From Symbiodinium natans (Eukaryota; Sar; Dinophyceae; Suessiales; Symbiodiniaceae), in contig CAJNDS010002848.1 of assembly GCA_905221605.1 (NCBI GenBank), positions 62,001-126,000 on the forward strand: DNA of 64,000 nucleotides, written 5' to 3'. The translations under genes and the position numbers were made by a program. Positions 25,501-37,664 of the stretch are shown here, piece by piece. Positions within the stretch are counted from its first letter, which is position 1. Each line of letters starts with the position of its first letter. The notes beneath the pieces are model-generated. The model made no database searches. It was given only the letters and a program-made list of their open reading frames with translations, and had not been told where the DNA came from.

Positions 25501-26415
25501 GGTCAGCGGCGAGAGGAGAGGGCGGGGTTCGGGGTTTAGGTGTTTCGTTGTTGGCAGGGATACTGGATACGCTCTGCAGAGTGCTGTAGAGTGCTCCTTA
25601 GCAGCGGGGCAGCCCAATCCGTTCTTACATAAACTGAAGAAAGCTGAATAGAGTGCTTTCAGAGTTCACAGAGTTCACAGGGTTCAGGGTTCTGTGCTTG
25701 GTTTTTGAGGTCTGCCGCCTCACTGCCGGCGGAGAGGACAAGTCGCCCGGATGGATTCGCGCAAGACGAGAAGACACCCATCGTTGCAAGCGTGAAGCCT
25801 TCAATCCTTCAAACTTAAGCCTTTATCCTGAAATCTAAGTTTCAGCCCCAAACCAAGACTCCGCCTCGCGGCGATGGAGGCACGGGGGCATACAGAGACG
25901 GAATTCACGTCTTTCGGTGGGATTCTGGCAATGACGTCTTTGGACGGCAATCTAGGAGCACTTGAGACCTTCGGATGATGTCTTGTCGTTTCAAGCGGCT
26001 ACATGATTTCCATAGGATGTAGATTTGGCACGGCAAACCAAATGCCAGCACTTTCGAACAAAAGGCCCCAGAAGTACAAATGCAACTCCAACATAGCAAA
26101 CACCCAGCATCAACCATGTAATCTGTCTGTCAGCATTGTCCAGTGTACGCAGAGGGAACCGCAATGTCTTCTTAGACGCAGGCGCTGGCATTGTGCCTCT
26201 TGAGTGCTTTTTTACAGAACAGTATACTTGCGTGTACGCATATGACACAAAAAGACATAAGAATATGCAAGCCCCTTACAGCCCGACGCCCGACAGTTAA
26301 CTATTTGATCCAAAAAAGGTGAAAAAAAGCACATCCCAAACCCATACTCCTCAACCCCCATGCCCCTGTCGAGGCATTGACGCAAATGGGCCAACGCGGC
26401 GCAGCCTTCGCTGAG
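16589..26415 (+). CDS. HEAT-repeat protein, split into many 40-80 bp exons
   Basis: HEAT repeats are paired helices that form protein-binding solenoids; no specific partner can be read here. Exons with repeat signatures: 16589-~16652 (VKLAAVRALGNL), 18836-18883 (AVAELLGHKDGRVK), 20378-20444 (LVGDSEGAVRRAAAVTLRK), ~20796-20854 (GDLAALLKGAPRVR), 21207-21268 (GVAACAAHALAGLGAPAK), ~22474-22530 (VAAAEALPQA), 22865-~22941 (ALGACGDKAAAPQLAERLG), ~23391-23450, 23860-~23907 (ALGRLGALEAAPALRK), 24214-~24240 (AVAPLLKD), 24458-24523 (HTVRSAATASLGQMGELAQ), 24656-24709 (FAAPVSQLLDDKMLPVQ), 25344-~25406 (VAALEALPRFGAAGHR) and 26374-26415 (ALTQMGQRGAAFAE). From 24458 on the exons are whole codons with AG|G acceptors, and they join into uninterrupted repeats. 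Donors are GC or GT. Termini are not found, and exons between 16652 and 20378 may be missing. Confidence 0.6.
18290..18358 (+). repeat. (TA)n/(TATG)n AT-rich simple repeat
   Basis: ATGTATGTATATATG followed by a run of ATATAC and AT dinucleotides, inside an intron-like stretch of the HEAT-repeat gene. Confidence 0.9.
19740..19790 (+). repeat. CT-rich simple repeat
   Basis: TTCTCTCTCTCTGCCTCTCTCTCTCG-like pyrimidine repeat in intron-like DNA. Confidence 0.8.
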
Positions 26416-27420
26416 GTCAGGTGAGTCAGATGATAGAAAGATGGCCCGAGACACACAGACAGATTTGTGGATAGACGTTCTGGAAGAAGAAGGTGTTTGT
26501 TTTGAAGGTGGAAGGGGGCATGCTGGCCTTGGAAACGGCCCATTTCAATCTTCTCAATACATCCCCCGAAAGAAGCTCATTTGAGTCTTTTTGGGGAGGG
26601 TTCTGTGAGCCTTGAGACCTGAAGCAAAACGCCGACCCAACAGTTTGGGCTGGACATGCACCCCAGAAATGTCAACCATCGAAGGCTGGGACTTGAAAGG
26701 AGAGGGTCTCGGCAAAGGGCATGCAAAGGGGTTCGGGCACCTTCAACCCACGCGAAGGAATTAGAGGCCGTCTTGGACGATCCGATTCCAGATTCTCGGC
26801 TGCACTCATCTTAGCGGTTTCAGGCTCTGCCTAGGGAGCCGAAGTTTTCGGAACTGTGGAAGAACCCTGTGCAGAATCAAGCCCTTGAGCTTCAATGGCT
26901 TAAGCCTTCTGGGTTCAGAGTTTTTTGGTGTTGGAGCAGCAGAGCCGCTGTGGGCCCCATTTAAATTTTGCGTTGAATGGCGCCGTGATGTAACGGGCTT
27001 CTTGCACTCGCCGCCGCAGCGTTGATAGCTTTGAAAGGACTGACAAAGCACAATAAGGCACCTTCCTTCAGAAAATGTTGGGGAATATTCTCCGAGCTCC
27101 AGCTCCCAAGCCCCGAGCCTGAAGCCCTGAAACTGTGGAACCTGTTTGGTGTGTAGGGGTGGTGCTTCGTCCCAGCCATGGCCGTCTCGCCAAGTGTGGC
27201 TGCTGGCATGGAGCTGCACCGCCGCCTCCCGGACGGCGTTTGAGAGAGTCTTGAAGGTGTTGGGGGCTTCACAAAGTTCATTCCAGGAGCAGCGCCTCTA
27301 CATGCCATGCACACGCCTCGAACCTATCAAAGGCTACTGGTGGGATGTCGTCCTTACGGCCTTTTGTTGTGGCCTCGAAACCTCGAATCCAAACCACAAG
27401 TAACCCTCGTCCGTTGAGGG
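26416..27420 (+). other. No gene recognised
   Basis: One ATG at about 27177 opens a short frame (MAVSPSVAAGMELHRRLPDG) that stops after about 21 codons. It could be a first exon ending at a GC donor, but nothing confirms it. I see no repeats of note. Confidence 0.35.
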
Positions 27421-30400
27421 GTGCCGCCTCACATGTGGTGCGTGACCTTCGACCAGCTGAAGCGTGCCGTGTCGGCATCAGTGAGGTTTGGCATCCTCAA
27501 GGAAGCAAGTGATTTCCCAGGCTTCGTGATCGAGGTCCGCAAAGAGTGGCATGCAGGTGCCAACCGGGGAGGGGCTTTCCGGCGAGCCCAGACCTTGAAC
27601 AGCATCCGACTGGCTGGTACAGTAGGGCCTTGGCTGCTTCGCCCTGATAGAAATGGGTTCATCGTGCTTGTTGTCATTATTGTTACTGGTTAAAGCCCTT
27701 GCCACCGCTTGGCAGGCCGCATTCCGGACAACTCCTTCCACAGCAATGGGCGGCATCATGACCCGCGGCACGGGCCCAACATGTGGCTTGCCTCTCTTTC
27801 GTAGTCTGGGTCATTGTGGGCATTGGTGTGGGAGATGCCAGTGCTTCCTGAGACGCTCGCAGTCGAGTTTGCTGTTGTTAGTGCTTCCGCTTGTTGTCAA
27901 TTTCTCTCTTTTGTCAGCATGCCACCTGTCTGGTGTGAAACACAAACTTTCCACCTTGCTGGCCTGCGGAATATCTGTGGTCCAGGTGGGGGGCTTTGCT
28001 TTGCTATCCTTATTGAATATCATGTTGTCGTTTTTGCATTGGGGCTGGAAAGCTTCCAAGCGCAGGGTTTCAGGTTTCAAGGGGTCGGCACACCATTGCC
28101 GAAAGCCGCGGACCAAGGTACCAGGTGAACGAGTACTTTGTGAAGTTGCACGGCCGCACTTATATAAAGTGACCCAAATCACGGGCAAGTGAAGTCTTTG
28201 GAGCTGAGTTGTTTTTGGATCATCCGAGTCATGTGGTTTTGCGGCACCTGCAAGGCCTCTCACGCTTGCTGCTGGCGGCATGAGCTATGCCCTGATGCTG
28301 CATCCGAGGGGCTTGCACTGCGACCTGGCCCTACCCGGCGTTTCGGAACTTTTTCCATCTTAGCTAGATAGTGACAAAACGGTTCAACACGGTGGCTTGC
28401 AGGTTCGGCTTGCGCACGTTCAGGCTGAGGAAGGCACGGAGTAGCGTTGAAGAAGCGGCCTCAACCCTTTCATCTTCCTGTCTGTCTCTTCGCCGCTCCC
28501 CGAAGACATGGCCGAGCCTAAGGCCTAGGGCAACCGCAGAGAAGTATTGGTTTTTCGGGCTTACTTGCTGAGTTTCGCGGTCACTCTGGATCCTTGACTT
28601 CAAACGCCTATGTAGACCTAAAGCTAGTCTCTACGGCTTGACGGAGTCTCGCACTCCAGAAGTTGCCCAGGCGAAGTCTTCATCTCCCACGCCTGGGCCG
28701 AGGGTGTCTTCGAGCAGCTGGGCCAAAGGCCGACTTCCGTCGGAGCTTGGGCTTCAGGCTTACTGTGTCCGCTCAGGGTTGTGCCTTCTCGCTTAGGGTA
28801 GCCACGAGGGCTCATAACTTAGATCCCCCCATCCAGGATTTTTGGGGAACTCTGACAGTGCGCAGGGATGGAGGATGATGGAGGGCTGTGGCGTGAGGCT
28901 TGTGCCAAATTCCTGTTGGGATTGGGGGTGATATGGGGGCTACCTCCGCCCGAGGTTCGCGGATGCGGTGGCTCGCGCCTGGCCAGTCGGGAAGCGGAAC
29001 CTTTACTGCTGCACCTCGTAACAAATTTGTTGAAAGAAGAGTTCCAACGAGAGCGTGACTTCAGCGTTCAGGGGTGGTGGGGAGCGCCCTAAATCCGAGG
29101 CCTCTTGGCCAATCCGCAGAACCTGGACATCTCGGAGCTGTTGGACGTGGCACCCTCGGTGCCTTGGGCTTGGGTTTCTTTCAAGTGCTTCCTATTTTTT
29201 GTGACCTTTGCAAAAAAAGGGCTTGGGAGGGCAGCTCAAGCTCCGCCAGGTCAGCCCCTTCGCAGATGCGCTGAAGGTTGCGTCGCATGTCGTGGTCGTT
29301 CCCAACAGCACGGTGGCGGTGTACTCACGCTTGTGGTGCGCACCTTGACCATGCAGTAGTGTTGAGCGGTGCCGTACTTTTTTCACTAGCTTGTTCACTT
29401 CCGCCATTCAGGCATGTACTTGGGGGCACTCTTATTATCGCATTCTCACTTATTTTCTGGTCTGTTCTCGTTTCCTCCGCTTCAGTGTATGGTGCGGCCG
29501 GGGGTGGGTGCCGCGGTGAGGGTGGGGAGTTGTGGCACGCAAGAGGTCTACGAGGCTTACCTGGCTACAAGGCTGCAGAAGCTCGGCTTGGATTTCTGTA
29601 GCAAGAATATGTCAAGCATGCTTTCTTCAGGCTCTCGCAGTCAACCTGAAGTGTTTTGCATCGATGTATCGAGATGCGTCTCGTCTCATGCTGGTGATGC
29701 TGTAGGTGTAGAGGTGTCAGGCATCCCATTGAAGCGACCCTCCTAGACTTCAAAGATCTCAAGCGCACACATGGGTTGCCCAAGCAAATGTTACCTTAGA
29801 ACCCATGAATCTCCAAATGCACGCTGAGACATGGCAACCCATGAGGAAGGTCTTTCTGATGCCGGCTCGTGCAGAAAAACACAAAGCCACCAGAGCTTTC
29901 TGCAGCTGGGCAGCACATTGCAGCACTTTGCTGCGTTCCTGGGGCCCTAAACTTCCTAACAAAAAGAAACAAAACGTCCCCTACGCCTCCAGAAGAGAAG
30001 GAGCGGAGATCACAAGGGTGGTTCCCAAGCTCCTGTAATCATTTACTGTAATCGGGGTCCTTAACGGTTCTCACAAGATCTGGTGTCCTCCCTGCGTTCA
30101 GGCTACCAAAGACATCAGACCCCCGCATCCAAGCTCTTGATGCTGTGGACCCCTGAAGCCCCCAGCCACCAAACCTCCCGTCTCTCGAGGCCCCTTCGAA
30201 GAGCCCGAACGAAGCCCAGAACGTGCCGCTATATTGCCTGTAGTGCCTTTTCTTAAGCCTTATGCTCTAGAACAGCCCAGAACTCGCAGGTCGCTGGCTC
30301 GTGGCTCCACTGGCCCTCGGCGCCGCCGTGGGCTGCGTTTTGTCGCTGCTTCCTTTCGCGCAGACCCCGGAGTTCAGGAGCTCTTCTAAGGAGGGGGGGG

Positions 30401-32610
30401 GTTTACCGGGGTTTACGGTGCTTTAAGGACTTCCCGGTTCCCCCTAAAGATGTTGCAGGAGTGACATGGGCCACGCATTGGCGGTCACAACGATCTGCAG
30501 CTTGGCTTTTTGGCCCAACTAGCTAAGGTGTACTTCTCTCTATCGTTTTTCAGAATTTCTGAGTCCGTCTGAATGCAGAGAGTGCTGGGCTCCTCTTGAC
30601 TAGAAGCCTTAAGATTCGAGGGATCCGGGGTGCTCGGACGTCAGGCTTTCGGTGGGTTGCAGGGGACGTCTCGCAGTTTAGGGCCCATGGTGGCGTTGGC
30701 CCGGAAGCCCTCCAAGCCCTCCAAGCCCTCCAAGCTCCGACACCCGCTCTGGGCATCGAAGGGTTTGGAGGAATTGGCAGTGTTTGTAGTATCCCCTGCT
30801 AGTAACTGGCTTTGGTGGATTGTTGAAAGGTGATACGCAAATTTGGGGGTTTTTTTCAGGCTTTGGGGGAATCTTCGTGAGTCTGGGGCACGGCTTGAGG
30901 CTTGGGGATCGATTCTGCCGCGCAGGCAACGCCTTTGGCGTGTTGGCCACAGCCCTCTGGCCTCAGCGGTGCCCGAGACGCAAGTTTACCATTTAACGCC
31001 TCATTCTGGACCTCAGATCTGGAATTCGCCAAAGGGGGCCCTAAGCCTCTGAAAGCCCCAGTTTCGACAGCAAGGAGACTGCGTCCTCCCTACGATCTGA
31101 AGCCCGAAGCCCCCAAGACTTTCCCAGCCCAAGGTGCCTCAAACCTTTGCTGCTTCAGTCACTGGGCAGCGCTGGGCTTTGTTTGATTTGGAGGTGAGCG
31201 GCTAGGTTTTTAGGACTTATTTTGTTATTTTGTTTTTTTTGTGGTGGTGGGGGGGCTGCGTGAACCGGCTTACACGCTTCTGGACGGTTCTGGGCGACGG
31301 AGATATCATCATCGCCAGTTTCAGAGCGAATGGAGCTTACTGCGTTGTCTCACGTGCCCGGATTGTCAGCTATTCCTATCGCCTGCAAGAGGGGACATGC
31401 AGAAGAGGATTTCATGTCTAAAGGTGCACTTTTGTTTTTTCGTTTTTGCAAGACACCGCGTGCTAGCACCATCTGACCATCTCTGTCGCAACTGCAGAAA
31501 TGCCCCATGCCAGTGTCTGGGAGATTCGCTTGAAGCACACGAGCCTCACTACAACCCCAAATTGGAAAATCGCAGCTAAAGTCGCAGCAAGCAGAAGGCA
31601 GATGCCTTTAGGATGACGTGAGAACCGTGAGAAAGTGTCTGTCGCAGGGGCATCCCCGGGCGGGACGCCCCCAAGGCATGATTGGATCCTCTGGGTGCCC
31701 CTTTCAGCCCTTTCTCGGGTTTTTCTGGGGCAAATGTGTTTGGGAGACTCTCGAGGTTGATAGATTCTGGCTTCGTCATGCTGCAGCTTGGCCGAAAGCC
31801 TGTGACTTGAAGAGGGCTGGGGTTTTGGGGATGTTCGGGAATGCTTGGGATGCTTGGGGATGCTCCGGGTTCGGGGTGTGAGTCACAAAAAAACCCTAGG
31901 CCTCTCAGATGCCTGGTGCAAGGGAACATCCTGAGCTCCTGGCATGAGACCCTGTCAATCTGGCCCGATGTTGCTAGGTACTCCATCGTGGGCAGCAGCT
32001 TCTTCATCGCCTCCCTCAAGGCCCTCCAGTGCGTCCCAGTGCATCCCGGGTTTGGTGTTGAGAAGGTTTCCCGGGCTCCAACAGAGCTCCATGGCTGTAA
32101 AGCCTGCCAGCCACCTTCCCGATCTTCTAGCTAGCTCAGAGCCAGCCCTGCAACATTTAGGACCCTCTGAAACCCACCTCCAGGCCGGCCCGCCCGCCAC
32201 GGAGCAGGAACTTGAAGCAGGAGCTTCCCTCGGCCATGGTGTGATATGTTAGGCGGAGGTTTTCACCAAAAGGGATGTCGGACGCCGTTAGGCTCGGGAG
32301 AGCTGCCCCTAGGTGCTTAACTCCACGACACCGGTGGTGCAGGAGCTGGGGCTCTGCTTGTCCGATGGCTGCTGGTGATCAGCGTGGTGGCCCTGAACTT
32401 TGGAATTGTGGGCCAGAACGTCATGTGCTTGTGCCTGGCCGCACTTGGTCTAGCGGATAGCTCCTTCGTCTGGTGCCGGGTGTCGTCGGGGCATCACAAA
32501 GATTGCTAGACCTGAACCGTAGATATGGCAGGACTGATAGTTGATGCTTGGCCCTTGGCGATTCTTCGATACTGGTGGGTTTCCTTTGCCACGGATCTTC
32601 ACGTTGTGAT
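27421..32610 (+). CDS. Exon islands including an LWC-x-YE (TIR-like) module and membrane segments
   Basis: The best pair of exons is 29250-29339 and 29546-~29590. The first is 30 whole codons with FADALKVASHVVVVPN and ends YSRLWC at a GC donor. The second begins VYEAYLATRLQK after an AG. Joined, they give the SRLWC-x-YE-x-Y-L-A signature of a family I recall as large in dinoflagellates, with a buried strand (VVVV) reminiscent of TIR folds. Other coding-like pieces: ~27421-27550 (WCVTFDQLKRAVSASVRFG), ~28955-29073 (AEPLLLHLVTNLLKEEF), ~29098-29158 (NLDISELLDVAPS), ~30296-30365 (WLVAPLALGAAVGCVLSLL), ~31943-32050 (VARYSIVGSSFFIASLKAL), ~32340-32470 (WLLVISVVALNFGIVGQNV) and ~32525-32610 (WPLAILRYWWVSFATDL). 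The last four are hydrophobic. A soluble LWC-x-YE domain followed by membrane spans is the likely plan, but one gene or two cannot be settled. Confidence 0.42.
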
Positions 32611-32839
32611 TCCCTGCGAGGGTCATCGCCCTAAACTGGTTGCTTTTCCCTTGCTGGGTTTTTGCCCTGAGTTGGAGAGCGCCCTTCGTGCGTCTTTGCC
32701 TTTCGCTTTCTTTAGTTTTGAACCAACTTGTCCCCAGTACACGGCACAACAGGGTGGAGGTGCAAGAGTTTGCGGAAGTTCCGAGCATGTGGTTTAGCGC
32801 CGAAGGAATTCCGTGCGTATTGCTGACGCACGCAAAAAA

Positions 32840-32975
32840 CACATGTATACAGGAATACATATACATATATATAGGTATCCACACATCATATATGTATAGA
32901 TATATTTCTTCTGTGTATATATATATATATGTATACAGATACATTTGTACATATATGTATACATGTACATATTTA
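32840..32975 (+). repeat. AT-rich simple repeat (ATACAT/TATA)
   Basis: Interspersed ACATATAC, TATATATA and GTATAC motifs over about 135 bp. Confidence 0.9.
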
Positions 32976-33096
32976 TAAACCTGTGTGTGGGGGGCATAAG
33001 CACATCTTCTTGGGACATTTTGTGCACCACAGATCAGCAAAGAAAAAATCAGCATCAAAAACAACGTTTTGATCCCTGATGGGGTCTTTCAAGTGA

Positions 33097-33107
33097 CAGA
33101 GAGAGAG

Positions 33108-33169
<62 letters not shown>

Positions 33170-33170
33170 T
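33097..33170 (+). repeat. (GA)n microsatellite
   Basis: GA dinucleotides with single C interruptions. Confidence 0.95.
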
Positions 33171-33305
33171 GTGCTCGCAAGGTATGCTGGATCGTGGGGG
33201 GCCGGGGCCTGGGCCCAACCGCAGCAATCGTTCTTCCAACAGCCAACCGAGGGGTCCCGAATACCGGGGCAGGCGACAGCCGGGGGGCTCTGCCCCCATG
33301 CCCCC

Positions 33306-33388
33306 AAGAAAGAAAGAAAGAAAGAAAGAAAGCAAGTGTGTGTGTGTGAGTGAGAGTGAGTGAGTGAGTGAGTGAGTGAGTGAGTGAA
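33306..33388 (+). repeat. Compound (AAAG)n-(GT)n-(GAGT)n microsatellite
   Basis: Three short tandem motifs follow each other without spacer. Confidence 0.95.
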
Positions 33389-33447
33389 TGTGGAGAGCGA
33401 GCACGTCGAAAGAAAGCTTTACATGCAAAGATGCAAAACAATCAAAG

Positions 33448-36044
33448 CAAGCTGTCGCTCTTTTGGCAAGGTTGGAGGACGAGTCGCTGAAACTGCAGGC
33501 GCCAACACATGATGCCTGTAGTCCTTTAATGTTCTCATTGCTAAAATACCTGTTTCCGCTCGAGATTCCTTAGCCCAAGGTCCGAGCGTTGCGCTTAAGT
33601 TTTCGTGGTGTCCCTATATACATATTCCATTCATGCGTGAGGCAACTTAGGGCTTAGGCCTTGGAACTTTTGCGCCGGCGTTTTGGGGCACATGGCTTCG
33701 GGCCGCAGTCTCGGTCGTGTAGTGGTGGTCCCCCTTGAGAGCAGTAGCTGTCCTCGCGTGCTCTGAACATGTTTTCGCTCAAAAGGATGTTTGCGTTCGC
33801 TTTGCGGATTGGCCCAAGATGCTAACACTTGAAAACCTCAGACACCAAATCGCCTCCCTTGGGTCCCTTGACGCTGATCTTCCACTATAGCTCTTCTTGT
33901 GGTTTTCAATTTTTCAATGTGCCCCAAAAGGTCCCTGTATTGACCCCGCAATGCAGACGGAGCGCCTCCACTTCGACTCTGTGCGTCATGCCATTTGCTC
34001 CAGTGAGCAGGCGCCAGTCAAGTTCAAGATTTAAGAGGGCTTTGAGGCGGTGTCAACGCTTGGGGTTTTGGGGGGGCGAAGCCCAAAGTGTGGTGACTGC
34101 ATGGGCAAGCTGCGGGAGCACTGTTGGATCACTCCCGTTGATTGTACATGTTGCAAAGACGGGTACTTTTCCCGGGCGCGAGCTTGGACAGGTCGGGGGT
34201 GTGGGGCTAACAGGGGCCTCGGAGGGCTGCATTGTTCTGGACAAGGTGGTCGGGAACTCACCTTAACACCCCATACTTGACCGCTGTGGTCTCAGAGAGG
34301 GAAGTACACTCAGCACCTTGACCCCCACTTGGAAAATTTGGAGGACAGCAATCGAATCTGGGGCGAGATCTCGGGCGCCGAGGAGGATGCACCCTGCGGC
34401 AATTCAGCTTGGGATTCGTGGGTTCAGGGGCTCAGGGTGAAGTGTTTGTGGCGTGCATCCGCTCGTTCTGGCTTTCTTTTTGGTCGTCAAACTCCTCACG
34501 ACTCCTTAAGGCCCTTACTTTGGAACTTTTCGTGGAGTCTAAGCCTCAACTTCTGATCGTCTCTTGGAGCTCACTTCCTCCCTCCAGGTGGACGCAGCAA
34601 TTCAGATCCTCGTGAAGGCAGGTGCCTACACCAAGAGCTTGAGCAAGCAGTTCAAAGAGGGCCGCTTGGCAAAGGCCTCCGCCCCGCTCGCCCCCGAACA
34701 TCTCCCCCTGTACAGAAACTCGAAGGGGCTTTGGGATGTAGGGTGTAGGCCCTAAGGGGGCATGGAATCTCAAACTCCTTCCCTGCGTGCTGTGGGCTTA
34801 GGGCTCACATTGGTCTGTTGTGGGTCGTTGTGGGCTGAGGTGTGGATATCACCCGTGCCGGCTACGCTGACATCCACTTCCGTCTGTTTCAGGTGGTCGG
34901 TCTGCGCTATGTGCCTTCTTTGAGTCTTTGAGCCATTTGCCAGATACTCTTGTACCAGTCTCCTTTTGGGATCTTTTGAGTTCAATACGAAAGGAAAAGG
35001 GGCCGAGAACCAGAATACTTTGAATCCCCAAGGTTCAATGCCCTGATGCCCGGAAGCTCGCTTTCTTTTTTAATTGAATAATTTCTTTCTCTCTCTCTCT
35101 CTCTCTCCCTCTCTCTCTCTCTCTCTCGCTCCCTCTCTCTCTCCCTATCTTGTTTTGTTTTTCCTTAGAACACTCCGCTGCTGGGAGGGCTTTCAGATTT
35201 GGCTGACCACCGCGCTCGTCTGCGGGGACCGAGCAATTCACCTCCGGGATCCGGTGGCTGGGCACGGAATATCTGAAATCCTGAAAATTCCTGAAACCCT
35301 CTGCATACGACGACTTTGAGACCTCCGGCGAAGTCCCGAAGAGAGATGGTGTTTAGATCTGGTCAGCCGCCCGTTTGAGATTTGACATTTGTTTTTGTCT
35401 CCAGGAGATAGGTGTGTAACGCTGAACGAGCTAGACATTGACTCTGCGAGCCGGACATACTGTGCGTGCGGCTTGCAATTTGGCCAACCCTTTTGATATC
35501 CAACATTATCCAACCCAGATCCTCAACTCTAAGACTAAAAGAGACCTCAGGCTTCGCAGACTCATCTGGCCCATGCTCTCCCAGCATGGCTGACTGCACT
35601 TCCGTCAGCCGCCTCTCGCCCACGTTAGAAAGGAATAAAAGAAAGGGAAAATTCGCAGTGAGATGGCTGAGATGGCAGTGTTATGATGTGTTGTGTTTCA
35701 CGCCGCGCTGCGCAGTTTCCTTGCTGTGACAGGTGTGCCTGATGATCGCCCTGGTGAGTCCTGCCCTGCTGCTGAGATGCTACCGAAAGGCCTGAACATG
35801 TTGCACGTGCCACAAACAAGTTGTTGAGCAGTGCTCTGCAACGCAAGGGCCCAGACACGGCGATCTTCTCTGGCAAGATCTTGGCTGTGGCAGGCACGCA
35901 AGCGGCGTTTCACATCCTTTATGCACGACACAAGTAGCTGCCTACCCAGCAACAAATGAAAGTACCACCACTGCAGGACTCAGTTGTGTTCTGTTTTTTT
36001 TTGTCATTGTTGTTGCCATTTCCATTGCTATTGTTATTGCTCTT

Positions 36045-36092
<48 letters not shown>

Positions 36093-37633
36093 ATTGCTGC
36101 TGCTGCTGCTGCCGCCGCCGCCGCTGCCCTTCCCTCAACAAGCCTCCGCAGGCGTTCTGGGATTGTCGTCTGCCCTGCTCCTGGGCTGCTCTTGGATTCC
36201 CCTCAAAGCTCCCAAGCATCAGTCAAACATCCAAAACGTCTGAGCTCTAAATGCTGCAAGCTGCAAGCACCCCAAATCCCTAAAACCTTGCCCCAGAAAC
36301 CAAACAATCCCGGAGCCCCATAGACCCTCAACCCTAGAGCTCCCAGAGCTCAAGAGACTTTAAGCCCATTCGACCCTGAATCCCCGTGAATCTGTAGACC
36401 CTGAACAGAGGCTCGTGGTCCAATGGGGCAGTGGCGATGCCTTGGAGCACGTGCTTGGGGGGACCCAGGATCAGCTCGCGGAGTGCCTCGGCCTACAGGG
36501 GGGTGGAGGTTCAAGATTTGTTTTCCTATGTTGGCACTTTCTTTGTGGGGGCCGGGGGGGAGGAGGGCGAGAGTGCTTTGAGCTTAATTCTAGAGGGGGC
36601 TTTCCTAGGAGCTAGACTCCAAAGCCTGCAACTCGAAGTCCTCCTGCCCTGCCCCTGCCCTGCCAGAAAAAACCCAAGATACATAGTTGGGATTTTGGAA
36701 GCTTCAAAAGTATGCTTGGGCCTAATGCCACCCCACCTCAACCTTTCTGAACCCTTGGCCCTTACTTAGCCCTTTCTTCAGGGTTTCGAGGGAGGGCAAC
36801 CAACCACCAAGCGGCGCCGCGGAGCTGACAGTTCGGCCCCACACTCCAACACGCCTTAAGCGCTGCACCAATGGCCTTGAGCCATATTGACCCCGCATGA
36901 GCCCCCGTAGAGAGCCTGTTCCTCGAAGGCTCTGGGATTGCTCCGCGCCCGTCCTGGATGCAATTGTCCTGCTGCGGCGACGGCACATAGGTTTGTTGTT
37001 TTATTGTAGGCTTTCAGGTTTTGAGGGCTTTTGGGGCCTTGGGAGGCCGTAAGGGTTCGCTGAGCAGGGGATGTTCTTCAGGTCCTGTACTTCTCCATGT
37101 GGAGGATGAGACCACCAACCCTAAAACAAGCTCTGAGCTGTAATTACCACAAGCGGCGTCATGGCCCAACCGAGCTTAAAGCCACCCTGAGCCGCTGGCA
37201 GAGGTGTGATGGGGTACCTGGGGGGGTTCAGGGACTCCTGCACCGCCGAGGGTTTGCCCCGTGCTGATGGCACTTTTGGCCGCCGTGGCGATCTTCCACG
37301 GCATCCTGGCTCAGCCCTACAGCCCCTCAAGCCCCTCAAGCCCTAGCACGCAACATCCCAAATCTGTGAAGCCACAAAAGCCCTTACAAGCGCTAAGCCT
37401 AGAGGAAACCCCGCAAGGCCCGGCAAGGTTTTTTCAGGAAGGGAGGGTTAAGGGACGGGCTGGAGGTTTTAAGGCTGCAGCGGCCTCAAACTGCAAGATC
37501 CATTCCGAGGATTGTGGCCCGAAGTGTTTTTCAGTGAGTGAGTGGGTGGGTGAGTGAGTGAGTGAGGGTGAGTGAGTGTGGGTGAGTGAGTGTGGGTGAG
37601 TGAGTGTGGGTGAGTGAGTGAGTGAGTGAGTGA

Positions 37634-37664
<31 letters not shown>

